Source: Microascus cirrosus
Lineage: Eukaryota; Ascomycota; Sordariomycetes; Microascales; Microascaceae
Direction: 5' to 3'
NCBI GenBank assembly: GCA_030271035.1
Contig: JAMBUN010000300.1
Coordinates: forward strand, 119,211 to 183,210
DNA: 64,000 nt
This document shows, piece after piece, positions 11,182-22,228 of the stretch. Each line of letters starts with the position of its first letter. The stretch's first letter is position 1. Position numbers and translations under genes: made by a program. Under the pieces are notes generated by a model. That model worked only from the letters and a program-made list of their open reading frames with translations, was not told the origin of the DNA and made no database searches.

Positions 11182-13121
11182 ATGCAATCCTATCTGCAAT
11201 ACAGACGGATAGGCCTCGCGGCCAAAGCCCAGGTCGAGCGCGGACATGAGAAGTCAGGCCTCAATAGATTAGGCATAGCGAACGCCGAAGGACATACCCC
11301 TCCGACAGGTTCGCAACTGCCATCCGACCCGGTTAGTTCTCCAAGCCCCTCCCGAGCTCCTTTTTAAAGCCCAAGCTAAGAACATCTAGGCTAATACCTA
11401 GTACGTAGAACGTCAGTGCCATAGGTGGCGACGCCATAGTCTCCTCATCCTCCGACTCTAGCGACATCGAGGCGGAGGCCCGGGGACCAACTCCCACCGG
11501 GGACCTGGAGAAATGCTACTCGGAAGCGACGGCATTGGGCCGGGTCCTCACGGGCGTACACGTCCGCGATAGGCGGGCCAGCGAGGGCGCCGGAGGCCAG
11601 GTGTTCCTGGTTGGGTGGGACGGGCCGGAAGACCAACTGAACCCGCGGAACTGGAGCGTCGGCAAGAGAGTGGTCGTGACGGTGCTGATATCCGTGATCG
11701 GGATCGTGGTAGCGGTGGGCTCGGGGATCGACGCGACGGTCATACCCCAAGCGGCGGAGGAGCTCGGCGTGAGCGAGGTGGCTGAGAGCCTGTCGACAGG
11801 TACATCAATACCCCCTCCTTCCCCTTTTTTCCGACTTTTTCGGATTCCGTGCAGACTTGAACCAGACGGGAGAATATAAGGCTAATATTTCAACGCAGCA
11901 ATGTTCCTTGTGGGAATCGGTCTGGGCTCGCTTGTGGCGGGGCCTTTCTCGGAGACCTTCGGCCGTAACGCCGTCTACGCGGCGGCGTTGGTCCTCTACA
12001 TGATATGGCTCATGGCCTCCGCGCTGGCCCCCAATTTTGGCGCGCAGATCGTCTTCCGCCTGTTGGCCGGCTGCTGCGGGTGCACGCCCATGGTGTGCGC
12101 GGGGGGCTCTGTGGCAGACATGTGGGACAGTCTTGAGAAGACGTGGAGCTTCCCCTTGTACGCGGGGCTGTCCTTTGGGGGCACCATGCTGGGGCCCGTG
12201 ATAGGGGCGTACATAGGGCCGTCTGAGGCGCTCAGCTGGCGGTGGGTGGAGTGGGTGACGCTCATCTTCTCGGGGCTCGTCCTGGTGCTGGTGCTAGTGC
12301 TCATGCCCGAGACATACGGGCCGCTCCTCCTGCAGTGGAAGGCGGCGCATCTTAGAAAGGTCACGGGTGACACAAGGTTCCGGTCTGAACACGAGATTGT
12401 GGATGCGACGCTGCTTAGTCGCCTCAAGGTCAGCATGACGAGGCCGTTCCTAATGGTCACGGAACCCATCGTCATGGCGTTCAGCCTGTACCTCTCGGCG
12501 CTGTACATCGTCCTCTTCACCTTCCTCATCGGGTGGACCTACATCTTTGAAAAGACGTACGAGATAAGCCAGGGCCTGTCGCACATCATCTTCATCGCCA
12601 TGTTCGTGGGTCTCCTGTTTGTGGGCCCGCTCATCCCCTTCATCTACGGCAAGACTCGCAGGGCCATCGAGCGCTCGGCGGGCACCAGCGGCGGCGGCAA
12701 AGGCTTCAGCCCTGAGATTCGACTGTGGTACGCCATGCTAGGCTCGGCGGTGGGCGTGCCGGTCTCGCTGTTCTGGATGGGCTGGACAGACTTTCCGAGT
12801 GTGAGTATCTGGTCGCCCATTTGCGCGGCGGCGCTGTTTGGGTTTGGCGTTACGGGTATTTTCATGTGCACATACATGTACATCATCGACTCGTACGAGG
12901 CGTATTCTGCGTCGGCGCTGACCTTTGTGTCGCTGTCGAGGTATTTGGTGGCCGGAGGGATGACTGTCGTGGGGATTCCGTTTTATGAGAATATGGGAAC
13001 GCACTGGACGCTGACGATCCTGGGATGCATTTCGCTCATAATGGCGCCTATCCCATATATACTGTACTTTTACGGTCATCGGATTAGGAAGAGGAGCAGG
13101 TTCGCGGTCTCGATACACTAG
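11182..13121 (+). CDS. MFS drug:H+ antiporter-1 family transporter
   Basis: Three exons, 11182-11331, 11409-11799 and 11899-13121, give 587 aa. The cytosolic N-terminal region begins MQSYLQYRRIG and includes the family motif DQLNPRNWSVGKR just before helix 1. After intron 2, SLVAGPFSETFGRNAVY is the loop 2-3 signature of the DHA1 subfamily, and GGSVADMWD matches the conserved segment after helix 4. About 12 membrane segments fit the hydrophobic profile. A plasma-membrane exporter of drugs, polyamines or toxins by proton exchange is expected; the substrate is unknown. An upstream longer frame (from 11092) lacks an ATG, so the ATG at 11182 was chosen. Intron 1 (77 nt) starts GTTAGT and intron 2 is 99 nt. 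Confidence 0.88.
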
Positions 13122-14259
13122 AAGGGCACCGGGGGGGATGCGAGAGGTGGATTGGCAACATGAAGCAGCGACGCCAGTTTTTGTTCGAGATAAAACTAGA
13201 CATTCTTTCCCGATAGATTTGTTAATTATAGACTTTTATATTCTGTCCGATACGTTTTTACAGGTCTCCAACGAGTCAATCTATGGATGGGAGGATATTC
13301 TAGACTTACTGGCAGCACGGGTCTCCCTCGTAAGTCGCCTTAAATAAGTCTAAATAACTATTTCCTGGACCGTATCGTGGCAAGACTAGTAGATCGTCCG
13401 CAGGCTCTTTTGATTTAGCAGGTAATTAAGTATAGCAACCCCCGAATTGGAGTTTACCATTCCACGTACACACAAACACAACATTGGACGCCAGTGCTGT
13501 GGGTGGAGACGATTAAAGATGCGCAGCCAAACTCAAGGCCAAAAGCCCGGTATACCATGAAATTTTAGAACTAGGCCTCCTACAAGTTCTAGCCTCCACG
13601 GAATGTAGGTGCAGTATGGGTTAGAATAGTGTTCTGAGACGATAGGCGGATCTTAGCTACTGTTGACATCATGTTAAGCTCAGTGTCCCGGGTCTCTTAT
13701 AGGCCTGCCTCTCTTTCCGGCAACGGTCTTTTCGTACCATTCCCCGTGAAGGGTGTGCCGGGATCGGGGATAGAGCGCGACCGCCGATCCCGACTAGACG
13801 GAGGAGGTTGCTGACTATTATCTTGGCCCCGAGCCGAACTCCCGTCCTGCAAGCTCAGCGGCCGCTGCCGACGAGAGGTGCGGTTGCATCCAGTCCTTAC
13901 ACCACTTAACCTGATCGGGAATCCTGCGTCATTGCTTCTAGCGGTGGCGCGATATCCCCGGGGCCATTCTGCTGCGAGGTTCGGCGTGCCGATACTAAGT
14001 CCGAACAACCCCACAACTCCCTCCGGCGCCGGAAGCCGTCGGCAATCGAGGGCCGAATTTAGTTGAACTTGACTGGAGAAAAAAAAAAAAGCTCAAGTTG
14101 GGTTAGGAAAAAATGTTACTCTTCCCTCTATACCTTGCTTAAGTCACACAATAAACTTCGACGCATATTACGTCGTCGCAGCTTCTTGTTATATACACCA
14201 GCGTACATTTTTGTACATCCATATATATATACCGTGACCCGGACCTTACTTCCCTCTAT
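13122..14259. other. Intergenic between two MFS genes
   Basis: About 1.1 kb with no recognised gene. It has an A12 tract at 14079-14090 and a TATATATATATA run around 14221-14231, about 30 bp upstream of the next start codon. The latter could serve as a TATA element or simply be leader sequence. Confidence 0.4.
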
Positions 14260-15630
14260 ATGGCCGAACCGAAGCGCTGGTCGCCGGCGTGGCTTTACAA
14301 TGTCTCGGGGCTCGCCTCCCTGTATGCCACCGGCCGCGACGCCTGGCTGATTATCCTCTCGCGCACTGCCCGTATGTTCGCCTTCGGCGCCATCTCCCTG
14401 ACCATGGCCCTCTTCTTCGCCGAGCTCGGCTTCTCCGACTTTCGCATCGGCCTGTTCATGTCTCTCACGCTACTCGGCGACGTCGCCCTGGGCGTTATCG
14501 TGACGCTCATGGCCGACGGGCTGGGCCGGCGCCGCGTCATTCTCGCGGGCGGCCTGTTGATGGGGCTGTCGGGGCTGATCTTTGCCACGTTTGAGAGCTT
14601 TTGGGTGCTGTTGCCGGCTGCGGTGGTAGGGGTTGTGAGTGCGGGGGGCGCGGACTTTGGGCCGTTTAGGGCGATTGAAGAGAGTATGCTCTCGCATATT
14701 ACGGTGCCGGATACGAGGGCGCATGTGCTGAGCTGGTATGTTACCTGCTCGAGCTTGGGGAGCGCGGCGGGGACGGAGCTTGCGGGGCGGTTCCTTGAGA
14801 CACTGAAGCAAAAGGAGGGTTGGGATATGTTGAGGGTGTATCACGCGGGATTCCTGGTTTACGTCGTCATGGGCGGCCTGAATATGGTATTTGCATTCCT
14901 CCTAAGCAAGAAGTGCGAAATCTCTCAGGAGGGAGACGAGACCCTTGACGAGGCCGCGGAGAGGCTCCTAGATGACGCGGATGGCGACGTCAATGCCAAC
15001 CCGGAGCCGGCAGTGCAGCCCTCCGAGCCCTCACGCAAGAGCCGATTCTCGCGCATCTCGGCGCCCACTCGCTCCGTCATGTACCGCCTCTGGTTCCTCC
15101 TCATCATCGACTCCATCGCCGACGGCATGGTCTCCAAGACCCTCACCACCTACTATCTCGATCGCAAGTTCTCCCTCTCCAAGGCGCGCCTCGGCGACAT
15201 CATGTCCACCGCCCTCATCCTCGCCACCGTTTCCACCGTCTTCGCGGGGCCGCTCGCGCACTACATCGGATTGCTCAACACCATGGTCTTCACCCACCTG
15301 CCGTCCTCTGCTGCGGTGCTGCTGTTTCCGTTCCCGAAGAGTTTGTGGGTTACGGTGGGCCTGCTGTTTGTGCGTTGGGGCCTAAATAACATGGACCAGG
15401 CTCCGAGGGCGGCGTTTATTGCGGCGATTGTGAGGGACGAGGAGAGGACGGCTGTGATGGGGATTACGAGTGCGCTGAGGACGCTGGCTATGACGATGGG
15501 CCCGTCGTTTACCGGGGGGCTGGCGCAGGGGGGTAGGTTCTGGGTTGCGTTTGTGGTGGGGGGCTCACTGAGGATTGTGTATGACTTGGGGCTGTGGGCT
15601 ATGTTTGTGAATGTGAGGTTGTCCGCGTAG
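14260..15630 (+). CDS. Major facilitator superfamily transporter
   Basis: Intronless, 456 aa, with about 12 predicted membrane helices separated by a hydrophilic central loop (about residues 220-270, rich in Glu/Asp then Ser/Arg). The loop 2-3 signature DGLGRRR lies near residue 87, and LGDVALGVIVTLMADG precedes it. The second half contains DSIADGMVSKTLTTYYLD and GLNNMDQAPRAAF, typical of a broadly distributed fungal MFS group of undefined substrate. It differs clearly from the DHA1 transporter upstream (shorter, no long cytosolic N-terminus, different loop motifs), so the two are not a recent tandem duplication. Confidence 0.85.
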   Translation: MAEPKRWSPAWLYNVSGLASLYATGRDAWLIILSRTARMFAFGAISLTMALFFAELGFSDFRIGLFMSLTLLGDVALGVIVTLMADGLGRRRVILAGGLLMGLSGLIFATFESFWVLLPAAVVGVVSAGGADFGPFRAIEESMLSHITVPDTRAHVLSWYVTCSSLGSAAGTELAGRFLETLKQKEGWDMLRVYHAGFLVYVVMGGLNMVFAFLLSKKCEISQEGDETLDEAAERLLDDADGDVNANPEPAVQPSEPSRKSRFSRISAPTRSVMYRLWFLLIIDSIADGMVSKTLTTYYLDRKFSLSKARLGDIMSTALILATVSTVFAGPLAHYIGLLNTMVFTHLPSSAAVLLFPFPKSLWVTVGLLFVRWGLNNMDQAPRAAFIAAIVRDEERTAVMGITSALRTLAMTMGPSFTGGLAQGGRFWVAFVVGGSLRIVYDLGLWAMFVNVRLSA

Positions 15631-16270
15631 AGAGGCGGTTTGGGGGGGGCTGGTCCTTGGGAGCTCTACGTGGGAGTTCTGTCGGGCGGGCTTTTAGTCT
15701 TTGAGGTGACCGCGGCCACATGGACCAGCCCGCTGCTGTTCGCAGCTAGCTTGGAAGGTTCAGCAAGGCTGACAGGTTGGCTGAGGCGTTCAAAGATGAG
15801 GTGCGATGCCTTGTCGCTAGGGGAATCTCCCCAAACACGACAAGACAGAGGAAGTCAAAGGCTTCACCGCCCACTGCGACACGCTCGAGATATACGGTAT
15901 CCAGGGCATATGACGGCCTCCAGATATCTTTCCACTTCGTTAGGAGGGGGAGTACAAGCGAGTGGCCACGGAGATGAGGCAATGACGAAACGAATTTATG
16001 AAGGCATACTCAACAGCACTTGGCAGAGTTCATGAGGGATGCCCATACGGAGGAATCGCGGCATCACACCCGCTCGGTCTTCATGGATATATTATTTATC
16101 GCCCATCCTAAGGCAAACATGCAATATAAAACCGCTAGCACATTAGCCATTACAAAAATACCTATACCCATAATGACACCATCCACATCTTAAAACTCCC
16201 CATCATTACTCACTCCCCTATTCCTCAAAGTTTTCTTTAAGAAAAAATACCGTCATACTCCAAGAAACAC
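15631..16270. other. Intergenic, between convergent genes
   Basis: About 640 bp between the MFS gene and the 3' end of AKR1. The right part (16080-16260) is AT-rich, as expected of 3' untranslated sequence. No gene is recognised. Confidence 0.4.
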
Positions 16271-18722
16271 TTACACCTCCTCACCCGCAACAGCCTCATA
16301 GCCCCTCCTCCGCCCCATAACCTCCATCATCCTCGGACTCTCGTACATGTCCGCGTAATTAACCACCCGTCCCCCCATAACTGCCTCGCCCGATCTCCTC
16401 TGTCCAAACAGCGGAGCGGGATCACACCAGAAGTCCTTACAATTCGATACACACCCCGCTGAGTAGGGGTTCTTCTTCCGCCTACTCCGGCCCCCATCAG
16501 CCGCCACGGCGCCCCGCCCGCTAATAGTCTCAATGAAGGGGTCCACTCCGAGGATCCGCGCCCAGCGTTTGAAGAAGCCACCATGCGGGTGGTGCCGCGC
16601 GTGGGTGGCTGTGGTGGCACGGTCGGGCGCGACGGAGATGGAGGGGTGGTTGGGGTCGAGGGGCGTGCCGGTGGATGTGAAGGCGGGTGTGGCGTTTGCA
16701 TCGTGGATGCCGTACATGTTCTCGTAGGTGGTCATGGCGCGGGAGACCTGGATGAACTGGACAGTGAGAAGCATAGCGACCCAGGTGAGCTGGAGGGTGA
16801 CCCAGATGGCGAGGAGAAAGGTGTAGGGGTCCGCGTTGATAATGCGGCAGAGGGAGGGTGAGAGGAGGTTGCATGAGGCGGAGGCGACGGGTGTGAGGGC
16901 GGCGTAGTCTGGGGGGTGTTAGTAGGGATGTACGATGACGGGTTGGGTAGTGAGCTTACAGTAGTAGAGGATAAAGTCGTATAGGATAATCCCAACGGTG
17001 AGGAAGATTATGTAAAGGAAGAAGTTGCGGTGGTTGTTCACGCCGATACAGTTATACACCCAGGGGCAGTGGCTACCAAGGGTTAGTCGCACTCCAGCCT
17101 CCCACACGCTGACAACGGAGACTTACTGGTCATGCTTGGCCACACACCGCTGGCACCGCTTGCAGTGCTTGCTCCGCAGCGGCGTCCGGATCATGCATGT
17201 CACGCAAAAGTTGCTCTCGTCGAACTTCCACTCGCGGATCAGCTCGTCAATGACGGCCTTTTGCTCCGCGACGCTCGTCATCTTAGGCACGAAGCCCGGG
17301 TCGAAGATCATAGAGCTCGCATAGAAGTAGGTCGTCATGGCGTAGCATATGAAGAAGCCGATGTTAAGCCATGGGTGCGAGTAGTTTTCTTCTGCAGGAG
17401 GGAATTAGGAACGCACAGCATGAGGAGGGTCGGGGGTGCTTACGATCAGGGAGGGGGGTTGTGGAGAAGCTCACGGGCCAAAGCCAGTTGATGCCGACTA
17501 AGAAGAGGGAGCCCGCAAAGATGCCCGCTAGCCAGGGCTGCGCCAGTCAGTCTACGACCCAAGTCCTATCCAAAGGGAGGGAAAGCTTTACCGTCCGCTG
17601 GAAATGCCGCATGTCTGACGGGGCATGCTGGATCGCCTCGTTCGCAACGGTCATCAGCCCATAGCCAACCACAAGCGCGAGAGGCGCGCCAAAAAAGATC
17701 GGCAGATACGCCAGCAGGGCCAGAACGCTAAACACCAGCACCGTCGGCCACAGGAACAAGAACCGCGTCACGAACGTCCTCCTGTCTTTCAGGAGATACT
17801 TCGCAAACGGCCACCGCGGGATGATCACCTGCCCGTCCGAATCGTAGCCGCTCTCCCGCAGCGCCCTCTGCCACGGCCCCACCGTGTTCAGCTCCCTCGC
17901 CGTGGCTGAGGGCGTCTTCCCCGAGTCCGTCTTCGCAAACCTATCAGACCCGTACTCGATCAGCTTCAATATGCACGGCGCGGACCCCTTGACGAGCCCC
18001 CAGTGCAGGGCGGTGAACCCCTGCTCGTCGCGCGCGTGGACATCGGCGCCCCAGCGGAGGAAGACGTCGACACAGGCGGGGAAGCCCTTGTAGGCGGACC
18101 ACATGAGGCCGGTGTGGCCGTAGGCATCGGGAACGTCGACGGGTATGCCCTGGTGGAGGAGGAGGACGAGGAGGAAGACGTTGCCGTTGAAGGTAGAGAT
18201 GTGGAGGGTGTTGTAGCCCTGGGAGTCGGTGGCGAGCGGGTCGGCGCCATGGTTGAGGAGGAGGTCGACGACGTAGTAGTGGCAGCGCTGAGCAGCCCAC
18301 TGGAGGGGGGTGGCAACGGACTCGCCGCCCTTTTTGTTGACTGACGCGCCGTGGTCGATGAGGAACTTGCACATGGCGTACTGGTTGTTTATAGCCGCCC
18401 ACTGGGGATTGTTAGAGGGAGCTCAGGGTAAGCGCAAGGGGGGGTGGATGGGGAAGGTGAGAGGAGAGCATACGTGCAGAGGGGTGATGCCTTCGTCATC
18501 CGTGTACGTAGCGTCAAATGTGCCGGCCTCGAAGAGGCGCTCCATGGCAGGTATGTCGCCTATGCGGGCGATCTGCATGATGTCGTTCTCGGCGGCCTCG
18601 GGTGCCTGGCCGCCGGCGAAAGTGCCGAGCTCCATCCCGCTGTTGAGCATTGGGGCAGCGGCAGAGGACTTCGAGGAGGGCTGGATGGGCGGGCCGGGGG
18701 GCGGGTCGGCGGGTTTGTCCAT
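16271..18722 (-). CDS. AKR1: Ankyrin-repeat DHHC palmitoyltransferase AKR1
   Basis: Six exons, 18722-18474, 18401-17592, 17537-17444, 17391-17127, 17072-16960 and 16908-16271, give 722 aa; introns are 51-72 nt. Residues about 45-260 form ankyrin repeats (e.g. DEGITPLHWAAINNQY, SQGYNTLHISTFNGN, EQGFTALHWGLVKGS). Hydrophobic helices follow from about 300. The Cys-rich DHHC domain comes next (CVTCMIRTPLRSKHCKRC, then HDHHCPWVYNC near 471-480, whose DHHC Cys is the acyl-transfer residue), then more helices and a basic tail. It S-palmitoylates cytosolic-face proteins at Golgi or endosomal membranes. Yeast Akr1 has DHYC; this protein has canonical DHHC. The ATG at 18722 is the first in frame; the upstream extension opens only with GTG. 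Confidence 0.93.
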
Positions 18723-19826
18723 GGGTCGCGTGGTGAGGCCCGGGAGGGAGGAGGTCGTCGGGGTAAAGATCGTGAAGCTCCGGTGCTGGAAAGGTCGTGA
18801 GGTGGTCGCGGGAGCAAGGAGGGAGGGTCCGGGCACAGCACCAGCGAAGGGAGCGTACAGTCGACGCGGGTATAGACGTAAGGGTATCGAAGAAAGGGGA
18901 GGCCCGCGGTTGGAAGCGAGGCGTTCGTCGAGCCGCGTTGAAATTGATGATAAAATTCAGCCCGCTGATCTGGGGCTTGTTCCACCAGGGGCTGACGCGC
19001 CGCCAAGGGCGGGCTGCGTAATACAGGCGTTGAGTTGTCCCGTGTTATCCACGGGCACTGTGGGGGGCGCTGGGAGGAGGTCCCTTCAGGGGGGCCTTTA
19101 CTGGTGCAAGGCGGCGTTATTTGCTGACCATTTGTTCCCGCGAATACCCCCAGACAATCCCGCAAGCGCTGAAAGTGAACAGGGTTCTCCAGAACGGCAA
19201 TGCCTGTCGCCTGTATGGAATATGAGTACCGATTTGTAGTCTGGGATTTGCCCTTATAGAGGGATCTTTGCTGCCCACGGCCAAGCGGTGCCTGAAAAGA
19301 ATCCCCTGATAATCCCTGCTGTGGGGCCAGTGGACTTTGGCGGAAATGCCGACACTGTGACCTTCTGGTACAACTCTGGGCGCCATTTGACATGCTCAGC
19401 CCTATAAGGAGCTTTCCCTCTCCATGCCCAGGATGGAGTCGGTGCAGCAGGGTTGGTTGAAAAGCACAGCCCCTCATGGGGCTGGATAGGACGTTGGCAC
19501 CTGGCCGGACAAGGCGGGACTCGGGCGCAGGCCAGCACGGCGATTTCTCCCTCCGACGCCGACATGAAGGCAGTGGGGCTGATCCTTCGGGCCGTCTTCA
19601 CCGAGGCGCGATGGTGTGAATTCCTCAGATGTAGCAGGCATCATCGCGTTCAGCGTTCACGTTTGATGCGCCCGTGATACAAAACTCGAGTGCTTCTGCA
19701 TTCCAATTCCAATTCCCAAGTTTAGAGGCAAATTTCACATTTCATCTGGCACTCCGTGTCTCTGCAAAAACATTTTCTTCAGCCGTCTCCCTATTTCGTT
19801 TTCACAGTTCAAGTTTCCGCGCAAAC
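18723..19826. other. Intergenic, divergent promoters
   Basis: About 1.1 kb between AKR1 (minus) and the GST-fold gene (plus). Long frames run through it on both strands but begin with non-ATG codons or overlap AKR1 in shadow frames, and they have no protein-like motifs. Confidence 0.45.
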
Positions 19827-20750
19827 ATGAGCGAAGCACCGAAACTCACGCTCTTCCGTGGCTGGGACGACCCCGGCCACCACGTCTGGTCCCCTTTCGT
19901 CGTCAAGCTCGAGGCCCGCCTCCGCTTCGCAGGCGTGAAGTACGCCCTCGCGGCCGGCTCTCCCATGACTGCCCCGCGAGGCAAGATCCCCTACGTCGAG
20001 CTCCGTGGCGCACCGCCCGACACTCAGTGGGCTCTCCGACAGGAGGGCGGGGAGAGTGTGGCGAGCCTGGGGGACTCGGGGATGATTATCGCGTCGTTGA
20101 CGGAGGGCGGGGTGCTGCCGGATATTAATGGCGGTTTGTCAGCGCAAGAGAGGGCGTTTGATCTTGGACTGAGGGCCTTGCTTGAGGATAAGCTTTACTT
20201 TTACCATGTGAGTTGACCTAGGTATTGTGAGAAGGGAGGTGAAGGGAGGGGAGATGGCTGATGGGTGCAGACGAGGGAGAGGTGGGTGGATAACTACTAC
20301 ACGATGCGCGACCACGCCCTCGGCGCGATACCCTACCCCGTGCGCGTCGTCGTGGGCATACTAGCGTATAGGAAGCTCGTCTCGATGCTACACGGGCAGG
20401 GCACGGGGAGGTTCACGAATGAGGAGATACGGCGCTTCAAGGAGGAGATCTGGGGACACATCGATGGGCTGCTTCAGGCTTCAAAGAGGAAGGCGGGGGA
20501 TGGAGAGGTCTTTTGGGCGCTAGGGGGCGAGAGACCCAGTGAGGCGGACGCGACACTCTTTGGGTTTGTGGTCTCGGTGTTGATCTCTACTGCGTGAGTC
20601 CCCATGTCTCCAGTGTGAGCTGTGGTTAGTGCTGACGAGAGTAGGGGGCCTGAGTCGAGGGAGGTTGTGAAGGGGTTCCCGACTGTTGTGGAGTATGCGC
20701 GGAGGATACACGATCATTATTTCCCTGACTACGAGAAGTTTGAGGCGTAG
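19827..20750 (+). CDS. FAX/metaxin-like GST-fold protein
   Basis: Three exons, 19827-20207, 20271-20593 and 20645-20750, give 269 aa. The N-terminal thioredoxin-like part reads LTLFRGWDDPGHHVWSP, then KLEARLRFAGVKYAL and GKIPYVEL with the cis-proline, then LGDSGMII, where a GST would place its glutathione-binding DS. The helical C-terminal part has RERWVDNYYTMRDHAL and ERPSEADATLFGF, the usual end of GST_C in the failed-axon-connections/metaxin group. Fungal members are uncharacterised, and classic GST activity should not be assumed. Intron phases close exactly. The start is the first ATG of the frame; the longer upstream frame does not begin with ATG. Confidence 0.82.
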
Positions 20751-21205
20751 GCTCATTTGGAATGAGTTCGCTGGCGGGATCACGGTTGAACACGCGAGTA
20801 CGCCGTTTCAGTGCCCGGATACAGATGATTTTCATACACACTCTCATGAGTGATGTTCCTCGGCCCCAACTGATAGCTTCAGGAGGTATCTTCTCTAACT
20901 GGAAGGCGCACTCTGAGCATAGAGAATATGTAGCAACGCAATACTGTAAAGGCTGTCATGCTCAATTGAGATAATCTCTGCCCAACCGCTGAGCGCTGGT
21001 GCTGGAACCCTGAGAATGGCACCTAGCTTATGTGGGTCGCTATACGGCATATCATTGGCGGGGCCACCCCCACGCTCAACGTACGACTTCTCAAACCAGA
21101 GCTCCGGAACCCGACACGACACGAAAGCTTTCATTTCAACCCCAAACGTCGACGACTCCCGTCTATCTCTCTCCTGGTCACAACCACAACAAGGCCACCA
21201 CAAAA
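20751..21205. other. Intergenic
   Basis: About 455 bp between co-directional genes. It holds the 3' end of the GST-fold gene and the promoter of the SRP receptor gene; nothing else is recognised. Confidence 0.35.
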
Positions 21206-22096
21206 ATGGCCTCCCTAAAACAACAATCCCTCGACCTCCTCGAGAACATCCTCGTACCCAGCCCAAAGGTCTTCCTCATCGGCACGCTGGTCGTCCTCCT
21301 CGTCCCCGTCCTCGTCCACTTCATCATCGTCCACTCCTCGCCCTACACCTCCCCGCCCACCATCCTCCTCGCAGGGCCACAGGGCGCCGGAAAGACCGCC
21401 CTCGTGACTAAACTCGAGAGGGGAGGAGAGCCCGCGCAGACACACACCTCGCAGCGCATCCACACAGTGGAGCTCACCTCCCCATCGTCGGCAGCCTCGC
21501 GCGCGAGCCTCGAACGCGCGCTGAAGGATAAAGAATCGAAGCACACCAAGTTCCTACTTGTGGACATTCCGGGCCACGGGAAGCTGCGCGCCAAGTCGCT
21601 GGCCCGGTTCTCGCCCAACAGCCTCGCGGAGGCAAAGACGAAGGCGGTGGTCTTTGCCGTCGACGCGGCGGCGCTCAGCGATCAGGATTACCTTTCGGGG
21701 GCAGCGACGTATCTGTACGATATACTCCTGGCGCTGCAGAAGAGGACGGCGGGGATAAAGACTAGCAAGATACCCGCCGCAATACCGGTGCTAGTGGCGG
21801 CCAACAAGGGGGACTTGTTCACGGCGCTGCCCGCCGCGCTGGTGCGCTCCACGCTCGAGGGGGAGATCTCGCGCGTGAGGGCTTCTCGGAGCAAGGGGCT
21901 TTTGGACTCGGGTGTCGGCGGAGACGAGCTGGGAAGCGAGGAGGCGGATGTGTGGCTGGGAGCCTATGGGACGGAGAAGTTTGGGTTTGACCAGATGAGG
22001 GAGTTTAATGTTGATGTGGAGGTTGTGGGCGGCAATGTCCTTGGTGAGGGGGCGGGCGTTGATAAGTGGTGGAAGTGGATGGCGGACAAGATATGA
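21206..22096 (+). CDS. SRP102: Signal recognition particle receptor beta subunit
   Basis: Intronless, 296 aa. One membrane anchor near residues 21-43 (FLIGTLVVLLVPVLVHFII) is followed by a GTPase domain: P-loop GPQGAGKT at 57-64, switch region DIPGHGKLR, and the guanine-specificity motif ANKGD, the degenerate NKxD usual in this subunit. It anchors SRP receptor alpha on the ER membrane during co-translational targeting. The frame continues upstream of 21206, but MASLKQQSLD gives the usual short N-terminus before the anchor, so this ATG was chosen. It is convergent with cystathionine beta-synthase, with 132 bp between stops. Confidence 0.92.
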   Translation: MASLKQQSLDLLENILVPSPKVFLIGTLVVLLVPVLVHFIIVHSSPYTSPPTILLAGPQGAGKTALVTKLERGGEPAQTHTSQRIHTVELTSPSSAASRASLERALKDKESKHTKFLLVDIPGHGKLRAKSLARFSPNSLAEAKTKAVVFAVDAAALSDQDYLSGAATYLYDILLALQKRTAGIKTSKIPAAIPVLVAANKGDLFTALPAALVRSTLEGEISRVRASRSKGLLDSGVGGDELGSEEADVWLGAYGTEKFGFDQMREFNVDVEVVGGNVLGEGAGVDKWWKWMADKI

Positions 22097-22228
22097 GTGT
22101 TGAGATTGGTTGTGGTAGGAGGGAGTTGAGGGCATACAGACGTTAATTCAAAACCGGTCCGGTCTATTCTAATAAAAGCTTATCTGTCCCTCTCCCGCGC
22201 TCTAGATTATGCGCATTACCACAGACGC

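Noticed and set aside
4830..15630. Secondary-metabolite gene cluster
   Set aside because: A regulator and transporters are present, but there is no polyketide synthase, NRPS, terpene cyclase or other core enzyme.
18310..19477. Two frames of about 300 codons (plus 18310-19239, minus 18560-19477)
   Set aside because: They overlap AKR1 exons in shadow frames and run into its promoter; composition is Pro/Arg/Ser low-complexity without domains.
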